The translations under genes were made by a program, and so were the position numbers. Under the pieces are notes generated by a model, which did no database searches, was not told the origin of the DNA, and saw only the letters and a program-made list of their open reading frames with translations. DNA of 64,000 nucleotides, from positions 8,990,001 through 9,054,000 of the forward strand of contig NZ_CP107903.1 of the NCBI RefSeq assembly GCF_036013955.1. Reading direction: 5' to 3'. The stretch comes from Streptomyces sp. NBC_00459. Lineage in GTDB: Bacteria; Actinomycetota; Actinomycetes; Streptomycetales; Streptomycetaceae. Of the stretch, positions 61,224 to 64,000 are shown piece after piece. Each line of letters opens with the position of its first letter. The first letter of the stretch is position 1.

Positions 61224-62026
61224 TGAAACGTCATGAGTTCCTCCGGGAGCTCCACAAGGTCAGCGCGAACAGGAACTACCTGGAGATCGGCGTCAACGAC
61301 GGCCGAAGCCTGACCCTGTCCCGGGTACCGAGCATCGCGATCGACCCCGCTTTCAAGGTGGTCTCGGAGATCCGCGCCGACGTCCACCTCGCGAAGGCGA
61401 CCAGCGACGACTTCTTCGCGCGGCAGAACCCCCTCGCCCACCTCACGGGCGGCCGGCACCCGCTGCGCAACCTGGCCCGCAACCGCAGCCCGTTCGGCTA
61501 CTGGCAGCGCACCACGCTCGACCTGTCGTTCATCGACGGCATGCACCTGTTCGAGTACGCGCTGCGCGACTTCATCAACGTCGAGAAGCACTCGGACTGG
61601 GCCAGCGTCATCGTCCTCGACGACATGCTGCCGCGCAGCATCGACGAGGCCGCCCGCGACCGGCACACCAACGCCTGGACCGGTGACGTCTACAAGCTGA
61701 TCGAGATCCTCGCCCGGTACCGCCCCGACCTGGTCACGGTCCTCGTCGACACGGCACCCACCGGACAGCTCATCGTCTTCGGCGCCGACCCCGACAACAC
61801 GGTCCTGAAGGACAAGTACGACGAGATCATCGCGGAGTTCGAGGTCCCGGACCCGCAGAAGGTGCCCGAGAGCGTCCTGGAGCGGACGCCCGCGATCAAG
61901 CCGGAGACCCTGGTCGAGGCCGCCTTCTGGGCACCCCTCGTCAGGTCCCGCAACCGCGGCACCAAGCGCGGCAAGGGCCTGGAGCAGCTGCGCCGCAGCC
62001 TGGCGCCGCTGAGCACCACCCGCTGA
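61223..62026 (+). CDS. Class I SAM-dependent methyltransferase-like protein
   Basis: A 267-residue protein of the Methyltransf_24 type. The S-adenosylmethionine-binding region is NYLEIGVNDGRSLTLSRVPSIAID near 18-41, the second acidic strand is LDLSFIDGMHLFEYALRDF near 95, and VIVLDDMLPRS near 130 follows. The C terminus is highly basic (RSRNRGTKRGKGLEQLRR). It starts at GTG 61223, sharing one base with the rfbD stop (TAGTG), so it belongs to the rhamnose operon. It may methylate a rhamnose residue or another cell-surface sugar; this is inferred from position. Confidence 0.83.
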   Translation: MKRHEFLRELHKVSANRNYLEIGVNDGRSLTLSRVPSIAIDPAFKVVSEIRADVHLAKATSDDFFARQNPLAHLTGGRHPLRNLARNRSPFGYWQRTTLDLSFIDGMHLFEYALRDFINVEKHSDWASVIVLDDMLPRSIDEAARDRHTNAWTGDVYKLIEILARYRPDLVTVLVDTAPTGQLIVFGADPDNTVLKDKYDEIIAEFEVPDPQKVPESVLERTPAIKPETLVEAAFWAPLVRSRNRGTKRGKGLEQLRRSLAPLSTTR

Positions 62027-62044
62027 CGCCCGACTGAGCAGAAC

Positions 62045-62082
62045 CCGCGGCCCCGGCAGCTGATCAGCTGCCGGGGCCGCGG
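62045..62082. terminator. Bidirectional terminator between convergent glycan operons
   Basis: A perfect 38-base palindrome (two 19-base arms) lies 18 bases past the methyltransferase stop and 19 before the rfbC stop. It can form an almost loop-free 19-bp hairpin in both transcripts, ending the converging operons. Confidence 0.85.
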
Positions 62083-62100
62083 TTCGTCTCTGCGGGGGAG

Positions 62101-62700
62101 TTACCGGTTGCCGCGCAGCTCCGCGTAGTACGCCTTGCACTCCTCGTACGACGGCAGCAGCCCGGCCCGCTCCGCCTCCGCCAGCGTCGGCGCCTCGGCG
62201 TCCTTCTCCGAGAGCACCGGTGCGATGCCCTCGGGCCAGGCGATGCCCAGCTCCGGATCGAGCGGATGCACCCCGTGCTCACGGCCCGGCGCGTACCCCG
62301 TCGAGCACAGGTACACCACGGTGGCGTCGTCGGTGAGCGCCATGAAGGCGTGCCCGAGGCCTTCCGCGAGGAACACGGCGTGCCGGGTCTCGTCGTCGAG
62401 CCGTACCGCCTCCCACTGCCCGTAGGTGGGCGAGCCGACCCGGATGTCCACCACGACGTCCAGGACCGCGCCGCGCACACACGTCACGTACTTGGCCTGG
62501 CTCGGCGGCACGTCCGAGAAGTGCACCCCGCGGACGACGCCCCGGCGCGAGACCGAGCAGTTCGCCTGGGCGAGGGAGAGGTCGTAGCCGGTGGCCTCGC
62601 GGAACTCCGCACCCCGGTACCACTCGTGGAAGGCGCCCCGGTCGTCCGGGAAGATCTTCGGTTCCAGTACCCAGGCGCCTTCGATGTCCAGTGCGCGCAT
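62101..62700 (-). CDS. rfbC: dTDP-4-dehydrorhamnose 3,5-epimerase
   Basis: A 199-residue cupin epimerase that turns dTDP-4-keto-6-deoxyglucose into dTDP-4-keto-L-rhamnose. The family pattern starts with GAWVLEPKIFPDDRGAFHEWYRG, then LAQANCSVSRRGVVRGVHFSD near 43-63 with the catalytic His, QAKYVTCVRGAVLDVVVDIR near 67-88, and AVFLAEGLGHAFMALTDDA near 111-130. It lies four bases after the glycosyltransferase-like gene on the minus strand, so it is in a separate operon from rfbABD. Together the four genes give a complete dTDP-L-rhamnose pathway. Confidence 0.95.
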   Translation of the reverse strand: MRALDIEGAWVLEPKIFPDDRGAFHEWYRGAEFREATGYDLSLAQANCSVSRRGVVRGVHFSDVPPSQAKYVTCVRGAVLDVVVDIRVGSPTYGQWEAVRLDDETRHAVFLAEGLGHAFMALTDDATVVYLCSTGYAPGREHGVHPLDPELGIAWPEGIAPVLSEKDAEAPTLAEAERAGLLPSYEECKAYYAELRGNR

Positions 62701-62704
62701 GCTG

Positions 62705-64000
62705 TCAGGCTCCGTTCCCGCGTCGCAGCCCGGCCTTGCGCGCGATCTTCCCGAGCGTGCGCCGCACCTTGCGGACCACCCGCTGCCCGGTGCCCGGTCC
62801 GGCGGGCTTGGCGGGTCGCACGACCTGGAGGCGGCCGGCCTTGGCGCTGAGGCCGACGGACACCGCCAGGAAGCGCGGCTCGTCCGCCTCGGGGGCCAGG
62901 CACAGCGCGGGCTTCCACGTCCCGTCGGTCAGAGCGCCGCCGGGCAGCGTCGCCTCGACGAACGCCCCGGAGCCGTCGGAGGCACCGGACAGCGTGCCGG
63001 ACACCTCCACGGGCTGAGCCGCCGCCGGAGAGGTCAGCCGCAGCAGCGCCTTGGTGTCGCCGGGCGCGTGCAGGGGCAGCGTCACGCGCAAGCGGTCACC
63101 CGTGACGGTGACATCGTCCGGCTTGACGCGGCCCAGGCCCACGCCCTTGACCGCGCGGTCGACGTCCAGGGACAGCGTGGCCTGCTTCGCGGTCCAGTAC
63201 GGCAGGACCACGCGGCCGGCGACCACACCGGCCGGCGGCACCGGGCGGGGGTCGAGCTTCACCGGGCCGAGCCGGCACTCACGGGTCCAGCCGCCCAGCT
63301 TGATCCGGACGAACACGTCGAACAGACCGCCACCGAGCGCCACACCGCCCGCCGCCGTGCCAGGGTCGACGGTGGCCGTGCCGCGCAGCACCAGCCGCAC
63401 CTGCCCGTCCTCGTCGGCCGGGAGGGTCTCGCGGGTCAGTTCCACCGGCTGGAAGAACTGGGCGGCCGTGGCCCGCTCACGCACCAGGAAGTCCGCCGTC
63501 GCACTGCCGAACCGGGCGACGGTCGACGCGCCCACCCGGGCGATCGCGTCGTCGGCGTCGGTGGGGGTGCCGTCCAGGTCGGCGCCGTCGCTGTCGTCCT
63601 CGGCGGGGAACGTCATCGGCTTGCCGCGCGAGGTGAACTCGGCGGTGAAACCGACGTGCAGGACACCGTCGCGCCACTCCACGCTCTGCGGGGTGGCGGT
63701 GGGGGCGAGCGACGCCTCCCACTCGGCGAACGCCACCACGTCGTCCAGCCGGTCGGCGGCGATCAGCGCCGCCACGATGCGCTGCGCCTCCTGCATCCCG
63801 TTGGCGACACCCGGGCCGAAGCGCTCGACGACGACCCCGCGGATCTCGTCGAACATCTCCTTGCGGTAGTCCTCCGGCAGCTTCAGGAGACGGTTGCTGC
63901 GCATGCGCTCGACCATCTCGTTGCGCAGCCAGCGCCGGAACAGGCGGTCGCGGACCGTCCCCGGCTCGGTGTACCGCTCGACGACGTCGAGGGCCTCGCG
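62705..64000 (-). CDS. C-terminal part of a probable glycosyltransferase/surface-glycan protein
   Basis: Partial gene: coding continues to base 64000 in the same frame, so the N terminus is outside the window. About 431 residues are visible. The edge part (EALDVVERYTEPGTVRDRLFRRWLRNEMVERMR) looks like the C-terminal helical region of family 2 glycosyltransferases in actinobacteria that are followed by long Ig-like domains. The rest consists of beta-rich repeats (about 115-370) with no catalytic motif seen, and a basic end (RVVRKVRRTLGKIARKAGLRRG) that could bind the membrane. The stop is four bases before rfbC. A role in rhamnose-containing wall glycan is inferred. Apparent internal starts such as 63916 are not the real one. 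Confidence 0.6.
   Translation of the reverse strand, partial: REALDVVERYTEPGTVRDRLFRRWLRNEMVERMRSNRLLKLPEDYRKEMFDEIRGVVVERFGPGVANGMQEAQRIVAALIAADRLDDVVAFAEWEASLAPTATPQSVEWRDGVLHVGFTAEFTSRGKPMTFPAEDDSDGADLDGTPTDADDAIARVGASTVARFGSATADFLVRERATAAQFFQPVELTRETLPADEDGQVRLVLRGTATVDPGTAAGGVALGGGLFDVFVRIKLGGWTRECRLGPVKLDPRPVPPAGVVAGRVVLPYWTAKQATLSLDVDRAVKGVGLGRVKPDDVTVTGDRLRVTLPLHAPGDTKALLRLTSPAAAQPVEVSGTLSGASDGSGAFVEATLPGGALTDGTWKPALCLAPEADEPRFLAVSVGLSAKAGRLQVVRPAKPAGPGTGQRVVRKVRRTLGKIARKAGLRRGNGA

Noticed and set aside
1..64000. Searches by eye for tRNA, rRNA, CRISPR array, transposase or phage genes
   Set aside because: No clover-leaf CCA-type sequences, no regularly spaced repeats except the protease tail, and no transposase or integrase motifs were seen. 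I cannot exclude very degenerate elements.

Overview
This window is high-GC actinobacterial DNA, almost certainly from a Streptomyces species. The basis is the strong third-position GC bias, the many GTG and TTG starts, TAGGGT-type -10 boxes, a subtilisin-inhibitor gene, a streptogrisin-type protease, SpoIIE-type phosphatases, LuxR-type giant ATPase regulators and a SapB/AmfS-type lanthipeptide cluster. No rRNA, tRNA, CRISPR array or insertion sequence was seen. The first gene (cation efflux) and the last gene (glycan enzyme or glycosyltransferase) run off the window.

Layout. 1-16.7 kb is metabolic and regulatory: a cation-efflux tail, a deazaflavin-type oxidoreductase, a LysE exporter, a flavoprotein, a metallo-beta-lactamase-fold hydrolase, three tandem alpha/beta hydrolases behind a LuxR-ATPase regulator, a GH114-like lipoprotein, an NADP-binding reductase, a second LuxR-ATPase regulator, an aldo/keto reductase, and a divergent PhyH dioxygenase/AraC pair. 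17.2-33.6 kb is sensory and polymer-degrading. It holds two paralogous proteins that join a degenerate ECF-sigma-like region, a zinc-finger anti-sigma-like motif, one membrane helix and a ricin-like extracellular domain (17186 and 30216). It also holds an ion transporter, a SpoIIE phosphatase, a secreted GH2 enzyme, a secreted GH9 cellulase under a perfect CebR-type operator, a Fic/Doc-like toxin-antitoxin pair and a secreted protease inhibitor.

33.8-45.9 kb has a STAS protein, an MFS pump, a hydrolase, and a minus-strand peptide-export operon: a cysteine-free double-glycine precursor, an HlyD adaptor, a C39 peptidase-ABC exporter and an NHLM-type ABC protein. A TTG-started streptogrisin-like protease with an acidic repeat tail follows. 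46.1-58.2 kb contains two SpoIIE phosphatases flanking a complete class III lanthipeptide (SapB/Amf/Ram) locus: LanKC synthetase, a 38-residue precursor not picked up as a long ORF, two ABC transporters and a NarL-type regulator. 58.3-64 kb is dTDP-L-rhamnose biosynthesis (rfbA, rfbB, rfbD, rfbC) with a methyltransferase and the 3' part of a probable glycosyltransferase.

The most unusual items are the cysteine-free GG-leader peptide with a dedicated exporter but no visible modification enzyme, the paired sigma-like/ZAS/TM/ricin fusions, and the degenerate Fic toxin. In both peptide loci a strong hairpin lies between the precursor gene and the exporter genes, a shared design that would keep precursor mRNA in excess.
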